Shown here piece after piece: positions 1-8,851 of a stretch of DNA of 64,000 bases. The notes under the pieces are model-generated. The model ran no database searches, had not been told where the DNA came from, and saw nothing but the letters and a program-made list of their open reading frames with translations. How positions within the stretch are numbered: position 1 is the stretch's first letter; each line of letters opens with the position of its first letter. Made by a program: the position numbers and the translations under genes. The DNA is taken from the NCBI RefSeq assembly GCF_000426645.1, contig NZ_AUFT01000008.1, positions 124,001-188,000 on the forward strand, in the 5' to 3' direction. The DNA comes from Nakamurella lactea DSM 19367 (GTDB lineage: Bacteria > Actinomycetota > Actinomycetes > Mycobacteriales > Nakamurellaceae).

Positions 1-1
1 G

Positions 2-484
2 GCCACCGGGACCGAAGCCGCCGGGGAGAAGCTGTTGGCGGACATGGACTCCACCCTCGTGAACGGCAAGGCCGCGCTGGCCGCAGCGGGCAACGCCGGC
101 GACCCGTTCCTGATGGCGGATGGTTGGAAGGAAGGGTCGGCGGTGGCGATCCGGGTCTTCGCGAAGGGCTCGCAGAACTCGGACGTCGCCGAGGCGCTCG
201 GGCTGAAGAACGCCTGGACCGGCAAGGGCGACGCCGCCTGGGGCCTGGCCCAGACCGACGTGGAGGGCATGGCGGCGATGACCGACCCGGCGCTGCGGCT
301 GTTCTACAGCGCCTCGGAGGAGGACGTTTTCGTCGACGGGCTGGCGCAGAACCCGATCTGGAAGTCGCTGCCCTTCGTCAAGAGTGAGCAGCTGACGAAG
401 TTGAGGACCGGCACCTGGACCTTCGGCGGTCCGGCCTCCGTCGACTTCTTCGTCGAGCAGGTCCTTGCGGCCTACGGCGCCTGA
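2..484 (+). CDS. Iron-siderophore ABC transporter substrate-binding protein, 3' part
   Basis: The reading frame is open from the window edge, so the 5' part of the gene lies outside. The visible 160 residues look like the C-terminal lobe of a siderophore-binding (FepB/FecB-like) protein, with phrases such as AEALGLKNAW and a closing FFVEQVLAAYGA helix. Proteins of this family are exported lipoproteins that deliver ferric siderophores to a FecCD permease. The permease gene follows directly, which supports the call. The family assignment rests on weak C-terminal similarity plus context; the lipobox cannot be seen here. Confidence 0.75.
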   Translation, partial: ATGTEAAGEKLLADMDSTLVNGKAALAAAGNAGDPFLMADGWKEGSAVAIRVFAKGSQNSDVAEALGLKNAWTGKGDAAWGLAQTDVEGMAAMTDPALRLFYSASEEDVFVDGLAQNPIWKSLPFVKSEQLTKLRTGTWTFGGPASVDFFVEQVLAAYGA

Positions 485-494
485 TCGTCCCGTT

Positions 495-2624
495 GTGACC
501 GCCCTCGACCTCCAGAAAAGCGACCCGGCGGGATCACCGGCGGGCAACGCCGGTGCGCCCGGCGGGTCAGGGGGCAGACCGGCACTGCCCGCCGGCGGCC
601 GGGCCAGGATCGGCTTGCTGTTCGCCGGCGTCAGTGCATTGTTACTGGTGCTGGCGGCCTTTCATCTGACTCAGGGCACGTCCGGCATCGGGCTGGCCGA
701 TCTGTGGGCGCAGCTGACGCACAGCGGCGATGACGCCCATCGGACCCTGGTCGGGACGATCCTGACCGGGTCGCGGATCCCGCGGCTGGTGACCGGCCTG
801 TTGGTCGGCGTCGTGCTCGGCGTCGCCGGGGTGGCCATGCAGTCGCTGGCCCGCAACCCATTGGCCTCGCCGGACACTCTGGCGGTCAACGCCGGCGCCC
901 AGTTCGCGGTCACGATGGTTGCCGCGCTTGGCATCTCGCTACCGGCGTTGCCGGGCAACGGGGTGGCCTTCATCGGCGGACTGTTGGCGGCGGGAGTCGT
1001 GGTGCTGATCGGCGGCAGCGGCAGCACCGCGCGGCTGGTGCTCGCGGGGACGGCGCTGGCGATGGCGTTGTCCGCGGTCACCAGCACCATGATGATCCTG
1101 TTCCAGCAGGAGACGGCAGGCCTTTTCGCTTGGGGCAGTGGCAGTCTGCTACAGATCGACCTGGACACCGTCCGGCAGCTGCTGCCGGTGATGGTGGCGG
1201 CGATCGGCGTGCTGCTGCTGCTGAGCCACCGGATGGACCTACTGGCACTCGGCGACGACACGGCCAGCATGCTCGGGGTGCACGTCGGGCGGCTCCGGGT
1301 GGTGGTGCTGCTGGTGTCGGTGCTGCTGGCGACCACGGCGGTGGCGATGGCCGGGCCGATCGGTTTCGTCGGGCTGTTCGCCCCGGCCAGCGTCGGGCTG
1401 TTGGTGCGTTTCGCGCCCGGGTTGGCCAGGCATCGGGTGCGGTACCCGGCCGCCGCGCTGATCGGCGCAGTCACGGTGATCGGTGCGGATGTGTTGCTGC
1501 GTGCCATCTTCGGCGACACGGCCGGGGTCAACGTGCCGACCGGGGTGGTGACGACGGTGCTCGGCGCGATCCTGCTGGTGGCGATCGCCCGCCGGACGTC
1601 GGCGTCCAGGGTTGCCAGCAGCACCGGCGCAGTAGCCACCGGCAGCCGCCGCCGGTTCGCCTGTTGGCTCGCGGTGGCGATTGTCGCCGCCGTCATCTTC
1701 CTGGTCTCCGGCATCGTCCTCGGCGGACGGCTGGTGTTGTTGGGCGACCTGCCGAACTGGCTGGCCGGTCGGTCGAGCGTCGAACTGTCCGGCGTGCTGG
1801 ACGAGCGGATGCCGCGGGTGCTGGGTGCGTTCCTGGCCGGTGCCGCGCTGGCCGCGGCCGGCACCACGGTTCAGGCCGTCTGCCGAAACCCGTTGGCCGA
1901 GCCGGGTTTGCTCGGAATCACCGCCGGGGCCGGGCTCGGTGCGGTGCTGGTGATCACCGTGTTCCCGGCGGCCGGGGCGGTCACCATCATGGCCGCGGCG
2001 GCCGCCGGCGCGGTGCTGGCTTTCGGCCTGGTCTACCTGTTGGCCAGGCGCAACGGCCTCGACTCCGGTCGACTGGTGCTGGTCGGCATCGGCGTTTTCG
2101 CCGGTGGCACCGCCCTGATCAGCATGCTGATCGTGCTGACCGACCCGTGGAACCAGGTGAAGGCGCTCACCTGGCTGTCCGGCTCCACCTACGGCCGGAC
2201 GATCACGCAGATCCTGCCGGTGGCCGTGTTGCTGGTGGTGCTGTTGCCGCTGATGATGGCGGGTCGCCGCAGGCTCGACCTGATGTCGCTCGACGATGAT
2301 GCCCCACGGCTGCTCGGGGTCGAGTTGGAACGTGCGCGGCTGCTGCACCTGGGCGGTGCCGCACTGCTGACGGCGGCCGCGGTCTGCGCCGTCGGGGTCG
2401 TCGGGTTCGTCGGACTGGTGGCGCCGCACTGCGCGCGGGCGCTGGTCGGTGCCCGCAACGGCCGGGTGCTGCCGGTCGCCGCGCTGATCGGCGGCGTCCT
2501 GGTGAGCGTTGGCGACACCGTCGGCCGCACGGTGATCTTCCCGGCTCAACTGCCGGCCGGCCTGGTCGCGACCGTGATCGGCGCTCCGTACTTCGTCTAC
2601 CTGCTCTGGAGAACTCGTGACTGA
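495..2624 (+). CDS. Fused FecCD-type iron-siderophore ABC permease (FhuB-like, two halves in one chain)
   Basis: Membrane permease for ferric-siderophore uptake. It is about 709 residues, roughly twice a normal FecCD subunit, and has two homologous halves. Each half carries the family motif: ARNPLASPDTLAVNAGA near residue 120 and CRNPLAEPGLLGITAGAG near 470, followed by GPIGFVGLFAP and GVVGFVGLVAPHCAR. About 18-20 hydrophobic segments are visible. This duplicated layout is known from FhuB. I prefer the GTG at 495, ten bases after the upstream stop; an in-frame TTG at 465 would overlap the binding-protein gene. It overlaps the next gene by 8 bases, so the three are likely one operon. No ATPase gene is visible downstream. 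Confidence 0.9.
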   Translation: MTALDLQKSDPAGSPAGNAGAPGGSGGRPALPAGGRARIGLLFAGVSALLLVLAAFHLTQGTSGIGLADLWAQLTHSGDDAHRTLVGTILTGSRIPRLVTGLLVGVVLGVAGVAMQSLARNPLASPDTLAVNAGAQFAVTMVAALGISLPALPGNGVAFIGGLLAAGVVVLIGGSGSTARLVLAGTALAMALSAVTSTMMILFQQETAGLFAWGSGSLLQIDLDTVRQLLPVMVAAIGVLLLLSHRMDLLALGDDTASMLGVHVGRLRVVVLLVSVLLATTAVAMAGPIGFVGLFAPASVGLLVRFAPGLARHRVRYPAAALIGAVTVIGADVLLRAIFGDTAGVNVPTGVVTTVLGAILLVAIARRTSASRVASSTGAVATGSRRRFACWLAVAIVAAVIFLVSGIVLGGRLVLLGDLPNWLAGRSSVELSGVLDERMPRVLGAFLAGAALAAAGTTVQAVCRNPLAEPGLLGITAGAGLGAVLVITVFPAAGAVTIMAAAAAGAVLAFGLVYLLARRNGLDSGRLVLVGIGVFAGGTALISMLIVLTDPWNQVKALTWLSGSTYGRTITQILPVAVLLVVLLPLMMAGRRRLDLMSLDDDAPRLLGVELERARLLHLGGAALLTAAAVCAVGVVGFVGLVAPHCARALVGARNGRVLPVAALIGGVLVSVGDTVGRTVIFPAQLPAGLVATVIGAPYFVYLLWRTRD

Positions 2625-3600
2625 GCTTGCGACCCGCACCACCGAGGTCCTGCCCTGGGCGACCTTCCGCGTGCTGGCCCACCGGGTGCAGCGGCTGAGT
2701 CCGCACCTGGTCCGGGTCACCCTGCGCGGCACCGACCCCGGCGGCCTGGCGGATCTGGCCGACAACGGCTACGACCAGCGGATCAAGCTGATCCTGCCGC
2801 CGGCCGGCGGGAACCTGGACGAACTCCCGACCGGTGCCGATTGGTACCGACTCCTGCGGGCGATGCCGGATCGGAACCGGCCAACGGTGCGTACCTACAC
2901 GATCCGGGCGGTGCGGGGCGTCGGTACCGAGACGGCCGAACTGGACCTCGACATGGTGCTGCACGGCGTCAGCGGACCGGCCTCGGCTTGGGTGTGCCGG
3001 CTGTTGGAGGCCGATGCGTCGGCCCGGAGCCGTCCAGAGCTGCAGGCGGCGGTGCTGGCGCCGAGCGCCGGTCACGGCGGTCCACACGGCGGGCTGGAGT
3101 TCGTCACCTCGGTGACCGAAGGGCTGCTGCTGGCCGGTGACGAAACCGCGCTGCCGGCGATCGCGGCGATCCTGGAGCGGCTGCCCTGGCACGCAACCGG
3201 TACCGCGTTGATCGAGGTTCCGGAGCCTGCCGACGCGATCACCCTGACTGCGCCCCAAGGCATCCGGATCGTCTGGCTGCCACGCGACGGTGCCGGCTGC
3301 GGGTCCCGGCTGGCTGCTGCCGGAACGTCCTGGCGCCCGGAGCCCGGCCGGCCGCAGCCGGGTCGGCACGAAGCGGGAACCGAACTGCCGGAACCGGACG
3401 ACGAGGAGCTGGTGTGGGAGGTGCCGGACGAACCTGCCGAAGCCACCGCATCGGCCGCCGGTCCAGGCATCCGGGCCTGGATCGCGGGCGAGGCCGGCGC
3501 GGTGAAGGCGATTCGTCGTCATCTGGTCGGCGAGTGCGGGCTGGCCCGTCAGCAGGTCGCCTTCATGGGGTACTGGCGGCTCGGTCGCGCCGAATCCTGA
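2617..3600 (+). CDS. Siderophore-interacting protein (FAD/NAD(P)H ferric-siderophore reductase)
   Basis: A 327-residue member of the SIP family, which uses FAD and NAD(P)H to reduce ferric siderophore in the cytoplasm and release iron. The N-terminal flavin-binding barrel includes VQRLSPHLVRVTLRG and the RTYTIRAVR motif that contacts FAD. The C-terminal SIP domain has LLLAGDETALPAIAAILE and the typical ending AFMGYWRLGRAES. A spacer rich in Pro, Glu and Asp (about residues 245-285) is longer than usual. The GTG start overlaps the permease stop by 8 bases, so translation is probably coupled. Confidence 0.93.
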   Translation: MTELATRTTEVLPWATFRVLAHRVQRLSPHLVRVTLRGTDPGGLADLADNGYDQRIKLILPPAGGNLDELPTGADWYRLLRAMPDRNRPTVRTYTIRAVRGVGTETAELDLDMVLHGVSGPASAWVCRLLEADASARSRPELQAAVLAPSAGHGGPHGGLEFVTSVTEGLLLAGDETALPAIAAILERLPWHATGTALIEVPEPADAITLTAPQGIRIVWLPRDGAGCGSRLAAAGTSWRPEPGRPQPGRHEAGTELPEPDDEELVWEVPDEPAEATASAAGPGIRAWIAGEAGAVKAIRRHLVGECGLARQQVAFMGYWRLGRAES

Positions 3601-3828
3601 TCGAGGAGTTCGATCGGCGACGGCATTCCGGACGTATGCGCAATTGTGACCTCCGGAACAACGGCGACGAGATCCCGTTGTCTGTAACAGCTCTCGGCCG
3701 GCAACTCGGCGGAGTTGCTGTGCCCTAAGGTCGTTCGATTGGGGCGAACCACCGGTCACTGTTAACGTCGATGCCTTGTCAGGGCCCCGACCGGGACCCG
3801 ACTCGTGCATGGACTTGTTGGGAGTGTT
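3601..3828 (+). promoter_or_regulatory. Intergenic region between the siderophore genes and proV
   Basis: This 228-base stretch has no convincing gene. It contains a 7-bp hairpin, GCAACTC at 3701-3707 and GAGTTGC at 3712-3718, without a U-tract, which could be a weak terminator. It should also hold the promoter of the betaine uptake operon. I could not identify a riboswitch or a clear -10/-35 pair. Confidence 0.35.
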
Positions 3829-5028
3829 GTGCCGGCGATCAAAGCCGAAGGTATTTACAAGGTTTTCGGACGAAACGCCGAACGAGGAGTCGCGCGACTG
3901 CACAACGGAGACAGCAGGGAGACGCTGCGCGCCGACGGCCTGACGGCCGCCGTGATCGACGCATCGTTCCAGGTCGACGACGGCGAGATCTTCGTCGTGA
4001 TGGGCCTGTCCGGATCCGGCAAGTCGACGCTGATCCGCACCGTCAACGGACTGCTGGAGCCCACTGCCGGCTCGATGCAGGTGCACGGCCAGGACATCAC
4101 CACCCTGTCGCCGAAAGCACTGCGGGCAGTTCGCCGGGACCGAATCAGTATGGTGTTCCAGCACTTCGCCCTCTTCCCGCACCGCACGGTCGGCGAGAAC
4201 GCCGCGTACGGGCTGAAGGTCCGCGGACTCAACCGGTCGGACCGGATGGCGAAGGCCGACGAGGCGCTGCGGATGGTGGGCCTGGACAAGTGGGCGGGGT
4301 CGCTGCCCGGCGAGCTTTCCGGCGGCATGCGGCAGCGGGTCGGACTGGCCAGGGCACTGGCCGCCGGCACCGACATCCTGCTGATGGACGAGGCGTTCAG
4401 TGCGCTCGACCCGCTGATCCGCCGCGAGATGCGTGACCAGCTCATCGATCTGCAGCAACAGCTGGGGAAGACCATCCTGTTCATCACCCACGACCTCAAC
4501 GAGGCGATGCAGCTCGGCGACCGGATCGCGATGATGCGGGACGGCCGGATCGTCCAGATCGGCACCGCCGAGGAGATCCTCAACGACCCGGCGAACGACT
4601 ACGTCGCCTCCTTCGTCCAGGACGTCGACCGCGCCAGGGTGCTGACGGCCGAGTCGGTGATGGAGCCACCCGCCGTGCTGCTCGGCGCCGATCAGGGGCC
4701 GCGGATGGCGCACAAGCTGATGCGGGAGAACCAGGTGTCGCAACTCTTCGTGGTGTCCCGTGACCGGGTGCTGCGCGGGGTGGTCACCGAGGACGACGTG
4801 GCCGCCGCCGTGCAGCACGGCCAGTCGGATCTGGCCGGACTGATCCGCACCGATATTCCGACCGTCACCGAAGGCACTGCGCTGGCCGACCTGTTCGGTG
4901 AGTCCGCCGAGAGTCGCGGCGCACTGCCGGTGCTCGGCGAGCGCGATCGACTGGTCGGCGTGATCCCCCGGGTCACCCTGTTGAACGCGTTGAGCACCAA
5001 GGGATCTGAGCAGGAGGTGACGCAGTGA
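3829..5028 (+). CDS. proV: Glycine betaine/proline ABC transporter ATP-binding protein with CBS domains
   Basis: ATPase of an osmoprotectant (glycine betaine/proline) importer of the ProVWX/OpuA type, 399 residues. Visible motifs are Walker A GLSGSGKST, signature LSGGMRQRV, Walker B ILLMDEAFSALD and the H-loop FITHDLNEAM. The C-terminal 130 residues resemble the paired CBS domains that sense ionic strength in OpuA-type transporters. I chose GTG at 3829 because GGGAG lies four bases upstream; a GTG at 3805 would add eight residues. The stop overlaps the proW start as GTGA, so the two are translationally coupled. Confidence 0.95.
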   Translation: MPAIKAEGIYKVFGRNAERGVARLHNGDSRETLRADGLTAAVIDASFQVDDGEIFVVMGLSGSGKSTLIRTVNGLLEPTAGSMQVHGQDITTLSPKALRAVRRDRISMVFQHFALFPHRTVGENAAYGLKVRGLNRSDRMAKADEALRMVGLDKWAGSLPGELSGGMRQRVGLARALAAGTDILLMDEAFSALDPLIRREMRDQLIDLQQQLGKTILFITHDLNEAMQLGDRIAMMRDGRIVQIGTAEEILNDPANDYVASFVQDVDRARVLTAESVMEPPAVLLGADQGPRMAHKLMRENQVSQLFVVSRDRVLRGVVTEDDVAAAVQHGQSDLAGLIRTDIPTVTEGTALADLFGESAESRGALPVLGERDRLVGVIPRVTLLNALSTKGSEQEVTQ

Positions 5029-5927
5029 GTCTGTGGAACAGTGACTTCCTGCCGACGTTGAACGTCGGGCAGTGGTTCAACAACGTGGTGAGCTGGATGA
5101 ACGACAATCTCGGCCCACTGCTGAACGTGATCGACGACGCGCTGACCACCCTGAACGACGGTCTGACGGATTTCCTCAACTGGGTGCCGCCGCTGATCAT
5201 GGTGTTGCTGCTCGCCGGTCTCGGCACCTGGGTGCGCGGCTGGCTGTTCGGGCTCTTCGCGGTTATCGGACTGCTGCTGATCCAGGCGATGCCGACCGCC
5301 GATCTGTGGCCCGAGGCGATGGAGTCGTTCGCCCTGGTGCTGGTGGCGGCGGTGATAGCGATGATCCTGGCCATCCCGATCGGAATCTTGGCTGCCAGCA
5401 ACGGGATCGCCTCCCGGATCATCCGGCCGGTGATGGACCTGATGCAGACCATGCCGGCCTATGTCTATCTGGTTCCGGCGTTGTTCTTCTGGAGTGTCGG
5501 GCCGACCACCGGCCTGGTCGCCACCATCGTGTTCGCGATGCCGCCCGGCGTCCGGCTGACCGAGCTGGGTATCCGCCAGGTCGACCCCGAGATGGTGGAG
5601 GCGGGCCACGCGTTCGGCGCGCCGCGTCGGCAGATCCTGCGCGGCATCCAGTTCCCGCTGGCGATGCCGACCGTGATGGCCGGCATCAACCAGGTGATCA
5701 TGCTGTCGCTGTCGATGGTGGTGATCGCCGGGCTGGTGGGCTCCGGTGGGCTCGGTGAGCCGGTGTACCAAGGTATTTCGAATCTCGACCTGGTGACGGC
5801 GTCCGAGGCCGGGCTGGCCGTGGTGGTGCTGGCCATCTACCTCGACCGGCTGACGTCGGCGTTCGGGGACAAGTCGGCGGTGGCCAGGGCGAGCCGACCC
5901 AGGAAGAAGGCGGCCGCCACGGCGTGA
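5025..5927 (+). CDS. proW: Glycine betaine/proline ABC transporter permease
   Basis: A 300-residue inner-membrane permease of the ProW/OpuAB family. After an amphipathic N-terminus that includes LNVGQWFNNVVSWMNDN there are about six membrane segments. The coupling loop for the ATPase is the stretch around LTELGIRQVDPEMVEAGHAFGAPRRQIL, with the conserved EAG...G pattern (EAGHAFGAP). It starts with GTG in a four-base overlap with proV. Together with ProV and ProX it forms the importer that accumulates compatible solutes at high osmolarity. Confidence 0.95.
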   Translation: MSLWNSDFLPTLNVGQWFNNVVSWMNDNLGPLLNVIDDALTTLNDGLTDFLNWVPPLIMVLLLAGLGTWVRGWLFGLFAVIGLLLIQAMPTADLWPEAMESFALVLVAAVIAMILAIPIGILAASNGIASRIIRPVMDLMQTMPAYVYLVPALFFWSVGPTTGLVATIVFAMPPGVRLTELGIRQVDPEMVEAGHAFGAPRRQILRGIQFPLAMPTVMAGINQVIMLSLSMVVIAGLVGSGGLGEPVYQGISNLDLVTASEAGLAVVVLAIYLDRLTSAFGDKSAVARASRPRKKAAATA

Positions 5928-6000
5928 AACCGCGAGCAAGGAAGAACTGCAGTGAACTGAACACGGTGCAAACAGCTGCACGAACGATGAAGGGGAGAAC

Positions 6001-7056
6001 ATGCAGAGCAAGAAACTGAGGTTCCTGGCCGTCGCCCTCGCCGGCGCGGTCGCCATGTCGGTAGCCGCCTGTGGCAGCCGCGATGACGACAGCAGTGGCA
6101 GCAGTGCTGCCGATGCCGCCGCCGGCGGCAGCGAGTCGACCCAGAGCAGTGCGGCAGGTGGCGAGTCGGCCGGCAGTAGTGCGGCCGGCAGCGGTGCGGC
6201 CAGCGGTGCGGCCGGCAGTAGTGCGGCCGGCAGCGGTGCGGCCGGCGCCGGCGCTGGGAGTATCGGCGCCGACGAGGACACCAACATCACCATCGCCTAC
6301 ATCCCTTGGGACGAGGACGTCGCCGTCACCCATCTGTGGAAGAAGGTGTTGGAGGACAAGGGCTACACCGTCAAGATGCAGCAGCTGGAGGTGTCGCCGA
6401 CCTTCGACGCGGTGGCCAACGACAAGGCCGACCTCTTTTTCGACGTCTGGCTGCCGGTGACCCACGCGCCGCAGTGGGCGAAGTACAAGGACAAGGTCGA
6501 GGACCTGGGCACCTGGTACGACCAGGCCACGCTGAACATCGCCGTCCCGACCTATATGAAGGACGTCAACACGATCGCCGACCTGAAGAACGTCGCCGAT
6601 CAGGTGGACGGCAAGATCGTCGGGATCGAGTCCGGCGCCGGCCTGACCAGGGTCACCAAGGAGATGCTGGCCAAGTACGGCTTCGACGATCTGGACCTGC
6701 AGACGTCCAGCACCTCGGCGATGCTGGCTGCACTGGAGAAGGCCACCAAGGCCGAGGATCCGATCGTCGTCACCCTGTGGCACCCGCACTGGGCGTACTC
6801 GGCGTACCCGATCAAGGACCTGGAGGATCCGGACGGCGTGATGGGCGACAAGGAGCAGATCCACGTCATCGGCAACCAAGGCTTCGCCGCGGACCATCCG
6901 ATGGCGGCGGCCATGCTGAAGAACTTCACGTTGTCCGACGAGCAGTTGGCCGACCTGGAGAACGAGGTGCTGATCAAGAACAAGTCGAACCCGGACGCCG
7001 GTGTCGACGCCTGGCTGCAGAACAACCAGGAGCTGATCGACGGGCTCAGCAAGTAG
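6001..7056 (+). CDS. proX: Glycine betaine-binding lipoprotein
   Basis: Substrate-binding lipoprotein of the betaine importer, 351 residues. The N-terminal signal peptide ends in the lipobox SVAAC at about residues 20-24. Residues 25-90 are an unusually long linker made almost only of Ser, Ala and Gly with repeated SSAAGSGAA-like units. The OpuAC-type domain follows: ITIAYIPWDEDVAVTHLWKK, the ligand-binding Trp-rich patches FFDVWLPVTHAPQW and VTLWHPHWAYSAYPIKDLEDP. GGGGAG at 5993-5998 lies a few bases before the ATG. It is the last gene of the operon and is followed by a strong hairpin. Confidence 0.95.
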   Translation: MQSKKLRFLAVALAGAVAMSVAACGSRDDDSSGSSAADAAAGGSESTQSSAAGGESAGSSAAGSGAASGAAGSSAAGSGAAGAGAGSIGADEDTNITIAYIPWDEDVAVTHLWKKVLEDKGYTVKMQQLEVSPTFDAVANDKADLFFDVWLPVTHAPQWAKYKDKVEDLGTWYDQATLNIAVPTYMKDVNTIADLKNVADQVDGKIVGIESGAGLTRVTKEMLAKYGFDDLDLQTSSTSAMLAALEKATKAEDPIVVTLWHPHWAYSAYPIKDLEDPDGVMGDKEQIHVIGNQGFAADHPMAAAMLKNFTLSDEQLADLENEVLIKNKSNPDAGVDAWLQNNQELIDGLSK

Positions 7057-7081
7057 CACCTGGTCGTCAGCCCTGATGTGC

Positions 7082-7143
7082 GAACGCCGGCACTGGTCGG
7101 CAACGCCCACGCGCGTTGCTCACCACTGCCGGCGTTCTGTTTC
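7082..7143 (+). terminator. Rho-independent terminator of the proVWX operon
   Basis: A long, nearly perfect hairpin. GAACGCCGGCA (7082-7092) pairs with TGCCGGCGTTC (7127-7137), and the inner TGGT and GCAACGC pair with GCGTTGC and ACCA. It is followed by TGTTT. It sits 25 bases after the proX stop, which fits intrinsic termination. Confidence 0.8.
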
Positions 7144-7184
7144 CGGGCAGTCACGGCCGCCGTGATGTCTGCTATGACGACCTC

Positions 7185-7402
7185 ATGCGCACCACGTCGG
7201 ATCTGAACGAAACGGTGCTGGCGGCCGCTCGTTCCAAAGCTCGGACCGAGGTGTGCACGTCCATCACCAGCATGCGCGCGCCGGGTTGAACGGGTTCGAC
7301 GGCGGCTGGGCCACGGGTCTGCCGATCGAGGCCGCACTGGTTCGTCTGCTGATCGGCCGACTCACGGCGGACGATCCAGCGGACGCCGAGGCAGATCCGT
7401 AA
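7185..7402 (+). pseudogene. Remnant of a vapBC toxin-antitoxin pair (fused fragments)
   Basis: An ATG at 7185 opens a 34-codon frame reading MRTTSDLNETVLAAARSKAR, which looks like the ribbon-helix-helix N-terminus of a VapB antitoxin. From about 7259 another frame, open to TAA at 7400, reads HHQHARAGLNGFDGGWATGL and then PIEAALVRLL. This resembles the middle of a PIN-domain VapC toxin, where HVHH...WF...GWATCPITE is usual. The VapB C-terminus, the VapC start with its first catalytic Asp, and the VapC end are missing. One internal deletion in an ancestral vapBC operon would explain this. The family call is by pattern only. Confidence 0.55.
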
Positions 7403-7405
7403 CGA

Positions 7406-8746
7406 TCAGACCGCGCGCCGCTGCAACGCCCGCGTCCCCCACCAGAACCAGCCGGCGGCGATCAGGTAGACGACGGCGATCAGGATCGGCGCGACGACCG
7501 TCCGGCCGTCCGGCGGCACCAGCAACACGCCGACCGCGAAGGCGGCCACATAGAAGACGTTGTTGCCGGTGTCGTAGAGCGCGAACACCCGGCCGACGTG
7601 CGCATCGTCGGAGTCGGACTGCACCACGGTGTCGGCGCAGACCTTCGCCGATTGGTAGCCGAAGGCCAGCACGAACGCGGTGAGCATCGTCATCGGCTCG
7701 GTGAACCGCGACCCGGCGACCAGCACCACCATCGCGGACACCACCAGCAGGATCACCAGGTAGTGGTGCATGCCGAGTCGGCGGGCGAACCAGGCGGTCG
7801 ACACCGCGCCGGCCAGCAACCCGGCGCCGGCCACCGCCAGCACCTGTCCGATCCCGGCCACCCCGGCAGCGAAGATGCCGTGCCCGACGAAGTGGTGCTG
7901 GAACAGCAGCAGCACCAACAGCGTGGCCAGTCCGAAGCAGAACCGAACCAGCATCACCACCCCGATGGCCAGGCCCACGCTGGGTTTGCGCACCAGGTAC
8001 CGCAGCGACGAGCCGAGGCCCTGCAGTACAGCCAACAGCGGCTGCGGCGGCTCGTCGGTCTCGTCCGGCCCGAGCGCCCGGCGGCTGAATGGGGTGGCCG
8101 ACCAGGCGGCCAGCAGGTAGAAGACCACCACACTGCAGGTGACGAACGCGATCGGCCAGTGGGTGTCGCCGATGAGTGCCCGCAGTCCGAAGGCGACGCC
8201 GCCGCCGATCAATGTGGCGATCGAGCCCACCGTGGTGGACAGCGAGTTCGCGCCGGTCAGCGAGTCGGCCGGCGCGGTGTGCGGGATGGCCGCCGACAGC
8301 CCGGAACCGACGAACCGGGAGGCGCCGGTGACGAACAACGCGGTGACGAACAACACCACTTCCGGCGCCTCGGCCGCGATGGCGACCGCGACCACCAGCA
8401 CCAGCAGGCAGCGGATCAGGTTCGCCCAGACCAGCACCTGCCGCCGGCTCCAACGGTCAAGCAGCGCCCCGGCGAAAGGTCCGAGCACCGAGTACGGCAG
8501 CAGCAGCACGGCGAAGCCGGCGGCGATGGAGGTGGCGTCCGAGTGGCGCTCCGGGCTGAACAGCACCGCCCCGGCCAGCGCACCCTGGAACGCGCCGTCG
8601 CCGAGTGCGCCGAGCAGTCGCAGAATCACCAGCTGCCGCAGGCCGCGCAGCGCGAGCAGCGCGCGGGGCCCGCGGACGCTGGGATGGCGCGCGTCATCGC
8701 CGTAGCGGTCGCCGGCGGCGGCGCCGAGCTGCTGACGGCTGGTCAC
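7406..8746 (-). CDS. MFS transporter
   Basis: A 446-residue major facilitator superfamily protein with about 12 hydrophobic segments. The loop motif DRWSRRQVLVWANL after TM2-TM3 corresponds to the MFS signature GxxxDRxxRR. Low-similarity groups of this kind are usually annotated as drug or small-molecule exporters; the substrate cannot be told. It lies downstream of the sigJ-ahpD-like pair on the same strand with a 100-base gap, and its end is only four bases from the vapBC remnant. Confidence 0.88.
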   Translation of the reverse strand: MTSRQQLGAAAGDRYGDDARHPSVRGPRALLALRGLRQLVILRLLGALGDGAFQGALAGAVLFSPERHSDATSIAAGFAVLLLPYSVLGPFAGALLDRWSRRQVLVWANLIRCLLVLVVAVAIAAEAPEVVLFVTALFVTGASRFVGSGLSAAIPHTAPADSLTGANSLSTTVGSIATLIGGGVAFGLRALIGDTHWPIAFVTCSVVVFYLLAAWSATPFSRRALGPDETDEPPQPLLAVLQGLGSSLRYLVRKPSVGLAIGVVMLVRFCFGLATLLVLLLFQHHFVGHGIFAAGVAGIGQVLAVAGAGLLAGAVSTAWFARRLGMHHYLVILLVVSAMVVLVAGSRFTEPMTMLTAFVLAFGYQSAKVCADTVVQSDSDDAHVGRVFALYDTGNNVFYVAAFAVGVLLVPPDGRTVVAPILIAVVYLIAAGWFWWGTRALQRRAV

Positions 8747-8813
8747 GAATCGACGCTACGTGAGTTCCAGGGGTCTGGCGATGGCCGTAGCTGCCGTGTG
8801 GACTGTCCACCCA

Positions 8814-8851
8814 GCTGGGTGATCAGTGGTCGGCTGGGTGACCAGCGGTCA
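8814..8851. repeat. Imperfect 19-bp tandem duplication
   Basis: GCTGGGTGATCAGTGGTCG (8814-8832) is followed directly by GCTGGGTGACCAGCGGTCA (8833-8851), three differences in 19. It lies between the MFS gene and the sigma-factor gene and just touches the sigma stop codon. Its function is unknown; it could be a pair of binding sites upstream of the MFS gene or a slippage product. Confidence 0.5.
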
